Positions 11,613 through 25,415 of a DNA stretch of 64,000 nucleotides are shown one piece after another (the first letter of the stretch is position 1; every line of letters begins with the position of its first letter). The stretch lies in contig NC_092096.1 in the NCBI RefSeq assembly GCF_045679555.1, forward strand, positions 20,622,688-20,686,687, read 5' to 3'. The DNA is from Salvelinus alpinus (lineage: Eukaryota > Chordata > Actinopteri > Salmoniformes > Salmonidae). The position numbers and the translations under genes were made by a program. The notes below the pieces were generated by a model. It had not been told where the DNA came from. It made no database searches and saw only the letters and a program-made list of their open reading frames with translations.

Positions 11613-14600
11613 ATGGCTGCAAGCGCCCTTATTCCTGCTGGTGAGAATTCATTACTTCAATTGGTATTCACTGTAAATCTAGTAAACGGGAATAATTTGA
11701 ACATTTATTGTGTAGCTCCAGGCTGTATCACATCAGGCCGTGATTGGGAGTCCCATAGGGCGGCGCACAATTGGCCCAGCGTCGTCCGTGTTTGGGCGGG
11801 GTAGGCCTTCCTTGTAAATAATAATTAATTCTTAGGTTACATTTTATTTTTTTGAATATGCATAGTCTGATAATGACTTCCAAATTCCTTTAATAAATGG
11901 CAGTGAATGTTTGGTGGCAACCAACACACAGTGATTTATATCACCATTTGGAGACACATTTATCGGACGCTAAAATATGACTGCTTGAGGATTCACTGTG
12001 AAAATATTTTTCTTAAAAATATACAACTAAACTGCAACCATTTTGAAGGTGTAGAGAAACTCATGGAAAGGTGTTGAAATGTTTTTAGCCTACGTTTTGT
12101 AATGTGTTATCAATTAAAACATGTATGTTTTAATCTCATCAATGATAATAATACATTTAGCTGCAGGGTTAGGGAGTAACAGATTACGTGTAATGCGTGA
12201 CATGTAGGATTACAAAAAATGGAAACTAATTCGTTACGTTAACAGAAAAAATATATAATCAGATTACAGATACTTTTGAAGAACTAGATTACTTTTAAAT
12301 CTAGAAAGGATGTTTGCGAAAAAAAATATTTGACACTTCCCGGTTTCCCAATGACATTCAAATCCGCATTGAAAAAAGGCGCAAGTTTCAATTTGTTCCA
12401 CATGAGCGAGTCTGACCACAAGTCAGAGACCACTATAATGACACACCAAAATGTGTTTGATGGCTCGCGGGTAAAGAGCAGGAATAGCTTGGACTGTAGT
12501 TTACAAAAGCCTATCTTCCAATGGTGCGACTCCGCATCCAAAGATTATCCAACTTGAAAAAACGCTTGGAGGTAAGGATGGCAGCAGTGGTGTGGTCTAC
12601 GGCGATACGGATATCACTTATTATTGATATCTACATAGCACGTTGACGTGAATCACACTGCTGTTCTCTCATTTAGCTATTTGCGCCTTACGGATTGTTG
12701 TTGTTGTGGATGGCCGTTAACAAATCTAAATGTGTATTTGAACCCAATAATGGTTCAATTCAAGAAGTTTAAACTGCCTGTCAATCATTGTTTTTGAAAC
12801 CAGTGGACAATCAGTAAAAAATGCCCTCTTGCAACAGCTGCATATTGCGGATCCCAGTCTATGGAATAAAAGTGAGGCGTTTGTTGCTCAATCTAATTCA
12901 TGTTGATAAAACATTTTTTATCCGTAGTCCTAATGGACACATGCTCAAACTCACACACTTTTGATAGATTTAAAGGGGCAATCTGTAGTTGCTAAATCCA
13001 TTTTTGGACATGTGTGTATATATATCCATGATTGATTGTTGAAGAATTTAACTTATAAGTGCCTCATGAGCTTTGTTCAATTGTCGCACTCCATGAGAAC
13101 CCAAAGTATAAACTGTCCAATGTTTGTAAACACTAAAAATGTAAACAAACACTGTATAGCCTCATAACATGGTTAAAACAATAATGTTGATATCGTGGAT
13201 GGTCAGTCCTTGCATCCATAGCTCTGTCTATTAATCTGAGTGGTTACATTTCTCAAGGCCCATCCCTCAGCTTTTTACTAAAACACAGGCGGGGAAACCG
13301 TTTTGTTATTGTTTCATCTGTGGATTTGCTCTTTAAACAGATGCATATTATCAAGATATCAAAGTGTCACTAACAAAAAGGTAAACAAGAGGCCTATAGC
13401 AAATGCAGCATATGGCATTCATTTTTCACATGTAAATAGCAGTTTTCAGTAGTGCTCAAAGCATGCCATTCCATGAGAGTAGCATTTCTTTTTCAACTCG
13501 AATCAATGAGCCCGATCAGTACTCAATGCCAACAAAAACAGAGTAGGGCTGGCTAATAAGTCCTTAGTTTTGGGGTTATGCTCATGTAAAACAATTTGGC
13601 TAATCTATAATTCCATATTTCCAAGTCCTATTCTTGAAGATCAAGGGATATAACATTTATTGGAATGACTGGAATTCTGATTAATTTTTTTTAAATGTAA
13701 AGATAAAATGTAATTGTATTATTATATGTAGAAGAAAGCAATGGGTTACAAAGAAGCCTACATAACCAACCCATAAAGTAAAATTGTACATCCATTAATG
13801 GCCAGCTATGTAAACTTTAAAATGGATTTATCCTGCAATAGATGCCGTTCAATTGGTAACCTACATTGTTGTCTTCTTTTAATGCCTCTTAAGGGGAAAG
13901 TAACTGAAAGGAATCAGATTACATTACTGAGTTTGGGTAATCCAAAAGTTGCATTACTGATTAGAATTGGACAGGTAACTAACTGTAACAGATTACATTT
14001 AGAAAGTAACCTACCCAACCCTGCTTACCTGTAATACAGCATATTATAAAGCATATCCTGAAAAACAACACCTTTTCAGGTTTCCCAAAACTGTCAAAAT
14101 TATATATACTGACATTTCGGAACACAACACATTTAAGTCCCCCCAAAATATTAAAACATGGTCAATTGTATCTGTTAATTTTGTGTTAAACTGTTAACAT
14201 ACGAGTTATGTTTTAGACAGGTCCTGAAAATATGTGAACTGGCTATGAGTGAATAACTCACTAAAGATGTTCTATCTTTGCAGGCCCCGAATTGAGAATA
14301 GTGTTGATAGGAAAAACTGGAGTGGGGAAAAGTGCTGTTGGAAACACCATCCTGGGGAGCTTACACTTTGAGTCTTGTGCCAAGTCTACCTCTGTGACTG
14401 AGACTTGCCTTAAAAGTTATGTTAAGGAAAATTCTAGATTAATCCATGTGGTGGACACACCAGGAATTCTAGATACAGACAAATCTGCTGAGCATATAAA
14501 AAATGAGATAGCAAAGTGTGTTCAGGTTTCAACCCCTGGTCCTCATGTCTTCCTGCTGGTGATCCAAATTGGCAGATTCACCAAAGAGGAGCAGAATTCT

Positions 14601-15005
14601 GTGGCAGCCCTGGAGAAACTCTTTGGACCAAAGGCCTCCAAGTACATGATTGTTGTATTCACTCGTGGTGATGACCTTGGTAGACAGTCAATACAAGAAT
14701 ACGTACGCACCAGTGATAGTGGACCGCTTCGAGAAGTGATTCAACGCTGTGGCAACAGATTCCATGTTTTCAACAACAGAGAGAAGAATCGAAGTCAAGT
14801 TGTCGAGCTGATCAAGAAGATTGACGACATGGTGGCAGGAAATGGAGGGGTGTGCTACACTGACGAAATGTATCAAGAGGCAGAGAGAGTGATTAGCCAG
14901 CAAAAAATAAGTAGGAAAGAAGCAGAGCTCTCGCGATATGACTTCTTATTCCTGGCTGAACTGATGCACCGTGTAATTCTGTTTCAACAGATACTTAACT
15001 TGTAG
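11613..15005 (+). CDS. GIMAP/AIG1-type GTPase, single AIG1 domain, two exons
   Basis: Exon 1 is 11613-11640 (ATG GCT GCA..., donor GTGAGA). Exon 2 is 14284-15005 (acceptor TTTGCAG). The intron is phase 1 and the sum is 750 nt, giving 249 aa. The protein starts with a short leader ([10 protein letters not shown]), then the AIG1 domain: P-loop [15 protein letters not shown] at about 19-33, DTPG at 67, the family box [18 protein letters not shown], and FTRGDDL as G4; the G5-like FNNREK follows. Every GTP-binding motif is intact. The last ~22 residues are hydrophobic ([16 protein letters not shown]) and may anchor or associate with a membrane. The exon-1-plus-one-big-exon layout is usual for fish GIMAPs. 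The intron carries a SINE scrap and a hAT-like element. Confidence 0.88.
11720..11850 (+). repeat. tRNA-SINE 3' body fragment
   Basis: It matches the salmonid SINE core: GGCTGTATCACATCAGGCCG, GGGAGTCCCATAGGGCGGC, CCCAGCGTCGTCCGTG, then GTAAATAATAATTAATTC in place of the usual tail. The tRNA head is missing. Confidence 0.75.
12164..14023. mobile_element. hAT-like non-autonomous element in the GIMAP intron
   Basis: Its ends are CAGGGTTAGGGAGTAACAG and, inverted, AAAGTAACCTACCCAACCCTG. Repeated GATTACATT/TAATC subterminal motifs lie at both ends. The flanking octamers TTTAGCTG and CTTACCTG match at six of eight positions, consistent with an old 8-bp duplication. The ~1.8-kb interior has no transposase. 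Confidence 0.7.
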
Positions 15006-16490
15006 GCATCACCACTCTATGATAGAAACATTTTGGAACTATGGCCACTGATGTGAAATATGAATTGAGCTTTCCTTTCTTAAGCATCATTATTGTCATA
15101 TTGTTATAGTATTAAAGTATAATATAACTATGACCTTAATTGTATAACTCTAACTGATTAACATGGTTCTTTATTATTAAAGATTACAAATCATTGAAAT
15201 ATATATTGCTATCTGTATTCAAATGTTGTGAATATGAAAATACATTTGAAAGGAAATTGTGGGGCATTCTGATTGCAGTATTACTTGCAATAATACTCTT
15301 GGTCTTGACAATTTTAAATTGAAGTATAATCTAACTCTAAATGTTTTTAATTGTTTAAATAATCACAATGTCATGAACATGGTATATTGATTAAGAAAGG
15401 ATACAAGGATTCTAACAAAATATAGTATTAGTAAAATGTTGATTTTCATATAGGACAACAGTTTATAATCTATATTGTGACATGTTTGTCAATGTTTTAA
15501 AATGAAGTTGGGCACACTCGGTGTACTTCAAATAAATTAAGTTACATATCAATTATGTCATTTGTCAATTCATATATTCCCACTGAGAACCACGCTAATC
15601 TCCTTATAATTGTTTCCTCATTCATCTCTTATTATTATGGGACCTGTTGTAGGAAATTATGTGCACCTCTCCAGGGGTCACCATGCTCTCTCAACCCCAT
15701 TCAACAGCGTGTGGGTATCTATCTTTATTTCATGTCTGTCAGACGCACACAGTCACCCATCCCTGTCTGTCTCGCGGCACTGATGCTCTTTGGAAAAAAT
15801 ATGCGGTACTTCCCTGTGAGAGGAACCAGTTTAAATTACTTTAATACAGACCGCATAAGACGTGGCACTGTATGTATGCCTGCATGTGCGATTGTGTGTG
15901 TGTGGGCTGCCCTGCATTTTGGATGATATCACCATAGAAAAAAAATAAAGCTGAAATTAAATTACACAGCAAATCAGTCATTTTCCTTATATTTGGAGGA
16001 ACACTTTCTTCCTTTGTCGCACTCTGTAAATGACCCTAATTTTCACTGTATTATGACCACTATCACAATTGAGACCGTAATATAGGAAGCCTTTAATTTA
16101 CTTGAAATGTTGATTGTTTTCTCACCACGTCTTAAATGTTTTTCAATGTAGCAGGATATTGCTTTGAGTTGCTTTGATATTCTTGTTGGTTTTGTCCTAA
16201 TGGGACAGTTGAGTTGACCTACTGTCAACTGTCAACAGTTGAAGGGCAGACAGGACTGGTGACATATCCACTAAAATCTGTGTATTTAACCTAGTCATAA
16301 CTGGTATGAGAGTCCCAATAACTGGTTATGCTGATAATTATCCAAAAACAGAGAATAGAGCACTTGAATTATTATATCAAACCTCAGTTGTAGGAAAGAC
16401 AAATTACAACATGCTCCTGGGCCTAAGTTACTATATCCAAGTCATAACTGGTATAATAAAAAATGCACAATATTGTTTAATCATAGACCT
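15006..16490. other. no gene seen
   Basis: AT-rich sequence downstream of the GIMAP stop. The 3' UTR probably ends in the first few hundred bases. A TG-rich stretch at 15,860-15,910 is low complexity. No supported coding frame was found on either strand. Confidence 0.5.
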
Positions 16491-16494
16491 ACCT

Positions 16495-16600
16495 ACCATA
16501 GGCTTACTACAGACCAACCTACTACAGACCTACCTACTACAGACCTACCTACTTTGACCTACTAGAGACCTACCTACTATAGACCTGCCTACTATAGAAC
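16495..16600. repeat. short tandem repeat, unit about 18 bp
   Basis: Successive degenerate copies of CCTACCTACTACAGA, becoming ACTATAGACCTGC at the end, are seen. Low-copy and imperfect. Confidence 0.75.
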
Positions 16601-16986
16601 TTCTTAAGGCCTACTTTAGACATAGCCATGGGAAGTAGGGGTGCACTGGGCCTTTACTAGTCCTGTATTTTGTGCAGGCAAAAAAAAAAATTTCAGCATC
16701 TCTGCTTTGGCAGAAAGGTAGTTATATAATTAAGAACAGTATCTTGCAGGATTCCATAATTGGAATTGTAAGAGTTGTTGCCCTGTCCATTTCTCTGCAA
16801 ATGTCATTCTACTGAGACTAGGAAGAACAAAACCCTGTCCTCAAACATTTACATCAAAAGGTGAAAAGTTATGCAGACACAAAACATCCACATCAAATTA
16901 AATGTTTTTGTTGATCAAATAACATGGAAAACACCCACTTCTTGTGCAGTATTAGTTTACCATCCTTACACACCACTTAATGTAAA

Positions 16987-17538
16987 CAGTGGTGGGAAAA
17001 AGTACCCAGTTGTCATACTTGAGTAAAAGTAAAGATACCGTAATAGAAAATGACTCAAGTGAAAGTCACCCAGTAAAATACTACTTGAGTAAAAGTTTTA
17101 AAGTATTTGGTTTAAAATATACTTAAGTATCAAAAGGAAAAGTGTGAATAATAAAAAAAATCCTTATTTTAAGCGAACCAGACAGCACAATTTTCTTCTT
17201 TTTTAAATGTACGGAGAGCCAGGGGCACACTCCAACCCTCAGACATAATTTACATACAAAGCATTTGTGTTTAGTGAGTCTGCCAGATCAGAGGCATTAG
17301 GAATGACCAGGGATGTTCTCATAAGTGTGTGAATTGGACCATTTTCTATCCTGCTAAGCATTTAAAATGTAATGACTACTTTTGCGTGTCAGAGAAAATG
17401 TATGGAGTAAAAAGTACATTATTTTCTTTAGGAATGTAGTAAAGTAAAAGTTGTCAAAAATATAAATAGTACAGATACCCCCAAAAAAGACTTAAGTAAA
17501 AATACTTTCAAGTATTACTTAAGTACTTTACACCACTG
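16987..17538. mobile_element. hAT-like MITE (CAGTGGTG...CACCACTG)
   Basis: Inverted ends CAGTGGTGGGAAAAAGTAC and AGTACTTTACACCACTG enclose many AAGTA/TACTTGAGTA motifs. The flanks AATGTAAA and AACGTACA match at six of eight positions. No coding capacity. A related AGTA-rich patch occurs at 18,060-18,160. Confidence 0.75.
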
Positions 17539-17659
17539 AACGTACATTACTGTATTGTACACATAGGCTGGTCATCTAGTTTTGTACCTGTAGACTTTCC
17601 ATCACTATGTAGAAAAACAATGAACAATACTATAATTGAGTACATTGAGGCATCAAGTG

Positions 17660-17745
17660 GTTTGTGATGATGTGGCTCAGTTGGTAGAGCATGGCGCTTG
17701 CAACGCTAGAGTTCTGGGTGCAATTCCCACTGAATGAATGAATGT
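17660..17745 (+). repeat. tRNA-derived SINE head
   Basis: TGGCTCAGTTGGTAGAGCA (A box) and GTTCTGGGTGCAATTCCC (B box) are present. The body is missing. This is a SINE remnant and not a functional tRNA gene: there is no foldable acceptor stem. Confidence 0.65.
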
Positions 17746-18779
17746 CAGCTGATCCCATGGACAAGTAACAGAGGGGTGAATGAGGGATTGAATGGGTGAA
17801 ATAATTTTAAAAAATTATTTCTGGAGTCCAAATCAGTATATTGAATTCTGTCAACTTTATTCTTTATGCACTTTATTGCTTTTTTTATTCATCAATGCAT
17901 TTTAATTGTTTTATTTATTTTAAAATGTTAACAGTACATTTTTGATATACAGATGTGCCTTGTAATTTATTTATGGGTTAACTTAGTTCTTAATGTAAAT
18001 TAATATCATGTGTAAGAATGTTCAGTTAACATAGCAAAATTAGCAAATTGTGAATGTTTTTATTTTTAAAGTAATTCAAATACTTTTACTGAGTTAAATT
18101 AACTACTTTTTACTTTTGAGTCGTTTTTACTTCTACTTCTACTTGAGTAGGATCTTTCAGTACTAATTATTATAATGAAGGAAACTGCATAATTGCTTTC
18201 AATCAATTGCTATTACAGTAATTGGATTGTCATGGAGCACTGTTTGTGTATGTTTTATTAGTGTTTTGATCTGATACTGTACACAAGGGGTAGAAAACGC
18301 TGTACTGCAAAATGTTATTCCATCTTGGCACCACACTAATCAGTTAAGTGATTGCCTAAATTCAACACCTGGACTTCGAGGCCGGTTAAATCAAAAACAT
18401 GAAGTGACTGCAGCACTCTAGGAACAGTGTTGTCTTCCCCTGCTGTACACACACATTGCAATAACCACTCATGATCAGTGTCGTGTATTCATGGATGCCG
18501 AGGGAAACCAGACTCCACCCAAAAACTGACTAAGAAAGAATAAAACATATGAAATAATGTATCTTTTGTCTCTCTGTGTTTAAACATTTTCCTTCAATTT
18601 GCAAGTGGCTGAATGTAACTCACCAGAGAAAGCATCTGAGTGAGCGAAACAGCGCGTCTCTGTATGTGTAGCCCATCTATCTGATGATGTCTGGTCAAAA
18701 TGAGTATGATTGAATGCAAGGGAAGCTAGCAAGCATTTGGCCTCCGTCGATAAAGAGTATACAATAATAGCCAATCAGC

Positions 18780-19075
18780 GTTGAGCTAATCTGAGTGAGA
18801 TCAACTGGGAATGGTCCTGGGGCACCAAAAAAAGTGTCAAGGGAGCAGTCCAACCACTGCTCCCCTCACTGGCTACAGTGCATCTGGTGAAGGACATGCA
18901 CACTCTTGACCATCCACTGAATGACCCACTCCCTCCAAAAAGAGGTAACTGCACCACCAGGCTCCTGAGAAACAGCCACCAACTGTCCTGTATAACTGCC
19001 CGTAAGAACCGCCTGCGAAACGCCACTCTACCCACTGCTATCAGACTGTATACTAACTCTAGCTCTTAAATGGTT
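18780..19075 (+). mobile_element. LINE 3'-terminal coding fragment
   Basis: Plus-strand translation gives the C-terminal tail seen in Rex/CR1-type LINE ORF2 products: HLVKDMHTLDHPLNDPLPPK, then RNRLRNATLPTAIRLYTNSS and a stop. The rest of the LINE is absent. Confidence 0.6.
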
Positions 19076-19089
19076 CTCCTAAAAATTAT

Positions 19090-19906
<817 letters not shown>

Positions 19907-20062
19907 ATATCCACTTCCTCATGATGCCATCTATTTTGTGAAGTGCACCAGTCACTCCTGCAGCAAAGCACCCCCACAACATGATGCTGCCACCCCTGTG
20001 CTTCACGGTTGGGATGATGTTCTTCGGCTTGCAAGCGTCACCTTTTTTCCTCCAACCATAAC
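19907..20062 (-). mobile_element. Tc1/mariner scrap, opposite orientation
   Basis: The minus strand translates as the Tc1 middle segment ([20 protein letters not shown], then [12 protein letters not shown]). It directly abuts the previous Tc1 remnant and the LINE at 20,063. Confidence 0.85.
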
Positions 20063-21168
<1,106 letters not shown>

Positions 21169-21169
21169 A

Positions 21170-22800
21170 CCCTCCAAATTAACCCCACCGGATTAAGGGG
21201 CAGCACCGGACTAAGAGGCAACACCGGAATGAGGGGCAGCTCCGGACTGAGGCTCTGGCTGCTCATGGCTGGCGGACGGCTCTGGCTGCTCATGGCTGGC
21301 GGACGGCTCTGGCTGCTCATGGCTGGCTGACGGCTCTGGCTGCTCATGGCTGGCGGACGGCTCTGGCTGCTCAAGGCTGGCGGAAGGCTCTGGCTGCTCA
21401 TGGCTGGCGGAAGGCTCTGGTTGCTCATGGCTGGCGGAAGGCTCTGGCGGCTCCTGTCTGGCGGAAGGCTCTGGCGGCTCCTGTCTGGCGGAAGGCTCTG
21501 GCGGCTCCTGTCTGGCGGAAGGCTCTGGCGGCTCCTGTCTGGCGGAAGGCTCTGGCGGCTCCTGTCTGGCGGAAGGCTCTGGCGGCTCCTGTCTGGCGGA
21601 CGGCTCTGAAGGCTCCTGACAGACGGGCGGCTCTGAAGGCTCAGGACAGACGGGCGGCTTTGAAGGATCAGGACAGACGGGCAGTGCAGGCGGCGCTTGG
21701 CAGACGGCGTTGGGCAGACGGGCAGTTCAGGCGCCGCTGGGCAGACGGCAGACTCTGGCCGGCTGAGGTGCACTGTAGGCCTGGTGCGTGGTGCCGGAAC
21801 TGGAGGTACCGGGCTAAGGACACGCACCTTAAGGCTAGTGCGGGGAGCAGCAACAGGACACACAGGACTCTGGAGACGCACAGGAGGCTTGGTGCGTGGT
21901 GTAGGCACTGGTGGTACTGGGTTGGGGCGGGGAGGTGGCGCCGGAAATACCAGACCGTGCAGGCGTACTGGCTCCCTTGAGCACTGAGCCTGCCCAACCT
22001 TACCTGGTTGTATGCTCCCCGTAGCCCGACCAGTACGGGGAGGTGGAATAACCCGCACTGGGCTGTTTAGGCGAACCGGGGACACCATGCGTAAGGCTGG
22101 TGCCATGTATGCCGGCCCGAGGAGACGCACTGGAGACCAGACAGGTTGAGCCGGCTTCATGGCACCTGGCTCAATGCCCAATCTAGCCCTACCAGTGCGG
22201 GGAGGTGGAATAACCCGCACCGGGCTATGCACACGTACAGGAGACACCGTGCGCTTTACCGCATAACACGGTGTCTGCCCGTACTCTCGCTCTCCACGGT
22301 AAGATCGGGAAGTTGGCGCAGGTCTCCTACCTGACTTCGCCACACTACCCTTTAGCCCCCCCCCCCCCCCCCCCAAGTAATTTTTGGGCTTGACTAACAG
22401 GCTTCCTACCGCGTCGTCGTGCTGCCTCCATTCGCCGGTATCCCTCCTCACACTGCGCCAGAGAATCCCAGGCGGGCTCCGGCATTCTCCCTGGGTCGAT
22501 CGCCCACCTGTCGATCTCCTCCCACGTAGTGTAGTCCAGTTTTTTCTCCTGTTTCCGTGCTGCCTCCTCATACCACCCCCTCTCGGCTTTAGCTGCCTCC
22601 AGCTCTTCACGAGGGCGGCGATATTCTCCAGGTTGTGCCCATGGACCTTTACCGTCCAGTATTTCCTCCCATGTCCAGGAATCCTGCGATCGCTGCTGCT
22701 GCTTTCTCCCACGCCGCTTGGTCCTTTGTGGTGGGTGATTCTGTAACGGTTGCTTTCCTCCTCTTCGTCTGTGCAAGCAATAGTACACAAGTAGAAACAC
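21170..22800 (-). pseudogene. repeat-derived open frame with 9-residue tandem repeats; function unknown
   Basis: On minus, 22,803-22,345 reads as charged, helix-prone protein (WTWEEILDGKGPWAQ, EELEAAKAERGWYEEAARK, WAIDPGRMPEPAWDSLAQ), runs into a poly-G tract (22,356-22,374 on plus as C), then continues in another frame as Pro/Arg-rich sequence with repeated PVRVIPPPRTGR blocks. It finishes in a run of SRQSLPPDR and SSQSRPPAM nonamers. The frame change coincides with the homopolymer, so length there decides whether one long frame exists. I recognise it as a recurring salmonid repeat but cannot name a function; gag-like origin is only a guess. Confidence 0.4.
21230..21630. repeat. 27-bp minisatellite
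   Basis: About fifteen head-to-tail copies of a 27-bp unit are present, e.g. GGCGGAAGGCTCTGGCGGCT... in one subfamily and a CTGCTCATGGCT variant in another. The unit is a multiple of three, so the frame is kept. Two subtypes lie in separate blocks (21,230-21,430 and 21,430-21,620), which suggests stepwise expansion. Confidence 0.9.
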
Positions 22801-22890
22801 CATGGGACCATGCAGTCGTCATACCGCTCAGGAAGGAGACATGTTCTGTCTCCTAGAGATGAACGTACTTTGGTGCGAAAAGTGCATCCC
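22770..22890. mobile_element. Tc1/mariner scrap
   Basis: CACCATGGGACCATGCAG, GTCATACCGCTCAGGAAGG and CTCCTAGAGATGAACGTAC match the DNA-binding half of the Tc1 copy at 5320-5400. No more of the element is present. Confidence 0.75.
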
Positions 22891-23214
22891 CAATTGCAGA
22901 CAGAAGTTGACAACGGAAACACAGCAAGATATAACAGAAAAGCAACTATTCTAGTGGTGTCTCAAATCTATAGCCAATAGAATTGAATAGCCAACATAGC
23001 TAGTTTAGAAAAACAGGATTGTCATTTTCTCCCCTTTTCAATGTTACCAGTAACAATGGAAATCAATAATTGTCTCTGTCCTCATATGCTTCTTTCTTGT
23101 AAGCATTTCCCCATCCTGGAGTCCAAGACTTTGTGGAAATCTGTGGTCGACAAGAACAAACAATGTATGACAAGGTAGCATTAAACACTGTTACCCTATA
23201 CTGGTTATCATTAT

Positions 23215-23290
23215 TTATTTTTACATTTATTTAACTAGGCAAGTCAGTTAAGAACAAATTCTTATTTACAATGACGGCCTACCAAAAGGC
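23215..23290 (-). repeat. SINE 3' tail fragment (copy 1; also 33,835-33,910)
   Basis: TTAACTAGGCAAGTCAGTT, AAGAACAAATTCTTATTTAC and AATGACGGCCTACC are the reversed 3' tail of salmonid tRNA SINEs. Confidence 0.75.
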
Positions 23291-23699
23291 CTCCTGTGGG
23301 GACCGGGAATGGAGATTAAAAATGTAAAATAAATCAAATATAAATATAGGACAAAACACACATCACGACAAGGGAGACAACACAACACTACATAAAGAGA
23401 GACCTAAGACAACAATATAGCAAGGCAGCAACACATGACAACACAACATGGTAGCAGCACAAAACATGGTACAAACATTATTGGGCACAGACAACAGCAC
23501 AAAGGGCAAGAAGGTAGAGACAACAATACATCACACAAAGCAGCCACAACTGTCAGTAAGAGTGTCCATGATTGAGTCTTTGAATGAAGCGACTGAGATA
23601 AAACTGTCCAGTTTGAGTGTTAGTTGCAGCTCGTTCCAGTCGCTAGCTGCAGCAAACTGAAAAGAGGAGCAACCCAGGGATGTGTGTGCTTTGGGGACC

Positions 23700-25415
23700 T
23701 TTAACAGAATGTAACTGGTAGAACAGGTGTTGTATGTGGAGGATGAAGGCTGCAGTAGATAGAATCAAGGGCAATGGTGGCATTATTGAGGACCTTTAAG
23801 GTTGCAGTGACGCATCCATAACCTGAGCGGAAACCAGATTGCATACCCAAGAGTATATTATAGACATCAAGAAAGCCAGTCAGTTGATTATTGGCAAGTT
23901 TTTCCAACGCTTTTGATAAACAGGGCAAAATAGAAATAGGCCTATAACAGTTAGGATAAGCTTGATCTCCCCCTTTAAATAAAGGACAAACTGTGGCTGC
24001 CTTCCAAGCAATGGGAACCAGTTTTAAAGGTTGGTGATAGGCTTGGCGATGATAGGGGCAGCAACCTTAAAGAAGAAAGGGGGTCAGGTTTAAGGAGCTC
24101 CTTTAGCACCTCAGACTCAGTGACTGCCCGCAGGCAGAAACTTTGTAGCGCGGCAGGGGAAAAAGAGGGAGAAGCGTCGGGGATAGTCCCATTAGAAGGG
24201 GTGGGAGATGAGGAAGTGTTGGACGGGCAAGGAGGCATGGCTGAGTCAAATAGGAATCTTGACTTAATAAAGTGGCGATTAAAGAGCTCAGCCATGTGCT
24301 TCTTGTCAGTAATAACAACATCATCAACATTAAGGGACATGGGCAACTGTGAGGAGGAGGGTTTATTCTCCAGGTCTTTAACCGTTTTCCAGAACTTCTT
24401 GGGGTTAGACCCACAGAGAGAGAACTGCTCTTTAAAGTAACTAACTTTGGCCTTCCGGATAGCCCGAGTGCACTTATTTATCATTTGCCTGAACAAGAGC
24501 CTGTCAGCCTGAGTATGCGTGTGCCAAGCCTTTTGCCAAATGCAATTCTTGAGGTGGAGTAACTCTGCAAGATCACAGTCGAACCAGGGGCTGAACCTGT
24601 TTTTAATTCTCATTTTCTTTATGGGGGCGTGTTTGTTAACAATACCACTGAAAATATCAAAAAAGAAGGTCCAAATGTCTTCGACAGAGGGGATCAAGCT
24701 GATTCTATACCATTTTACAGAGGCCAGTTCATGAAGGAAGGCTAGCTTATTTAAGTTTTTTGCAAGCGTCTATGACAAATCAAGACAGGTCGTTTCACTG
24801 AGTAGCCATTACGAACACAGGCTGTAAAACAGCTAAGTCATTACAGAAAACACCAGACTGATACCTATCAGGATTATTTCTGAGTATAACATCGAGAGTA
24901 GCCTTCTCCGGGTGTTTGGAGTGATACCTTGTGGGATTGGTAATCTGAGAAACATTTAGGGAGTCCCATTGCTTTAGGACTTGGTCAGGTGGTTTAAGCA
25001 TGTCCCAGTTTAGGTCACCTAGCAGGACAAATTCAGACTTAGTGTAAGGGGCCAGGAGAGAGTTTAGGGCAGGTAGGGTACAGGCCGGTGCTGATTGAGG
25101 ACAATAGCACCCAGCAACAGTCAACAAATAACTATTTGAAAATGTAAATGCTTATTAAAACCAGCAAATCAAATTGTTTGGGGACAGACTTGGTGGAGAC
25201 AACCGAGCACTGAAGGTGATCCTTGGTAAAGATTGCTACTCCCCCACCTTTGGAAGATCTGTCTTGCCAAAAAAGGTTTTAACCAGAAAGATTAAACGTC
25301 AGTTTTCAAAACACTCTTCCTTAACCACGTCTCAGTAATGACTAACACATCTGGATTGGATCTGTGAACCCACAATTTCAATTGATCCATTTTAGGTAAT
25401 AAGCTTCTTATAAGG
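23700..25415 (-). mobile_element. CR1/L2-group LINE remnant, copy 1
   Basis: On minus the pieces follow ORF2 order. 25,400-25,300 gives the endonuclease start (LWVHRSNPDVLVITETWL). 25,127-24,795 gives endonuclease (EFVLLGDLNWDM). 24,697-23,975 gives the EN-RT linker (FSPWFDCDLAELLHLKN, FKEQFSLCGSNPKKFWKTV). 23,928-23,701 gives RT fingers (LEKLANNQLTGFLDV, QSGFRSGYGCVTATLKVL). Frame breaks separate them, and the palm and 3' end are missing. Confidence 0.85.

Noticed and set aside
17660..17745. Functional tRNA gene
   Set aside because: A and B boxes are present but the acceptor stem and 3' end are missing; it is a SINE head.
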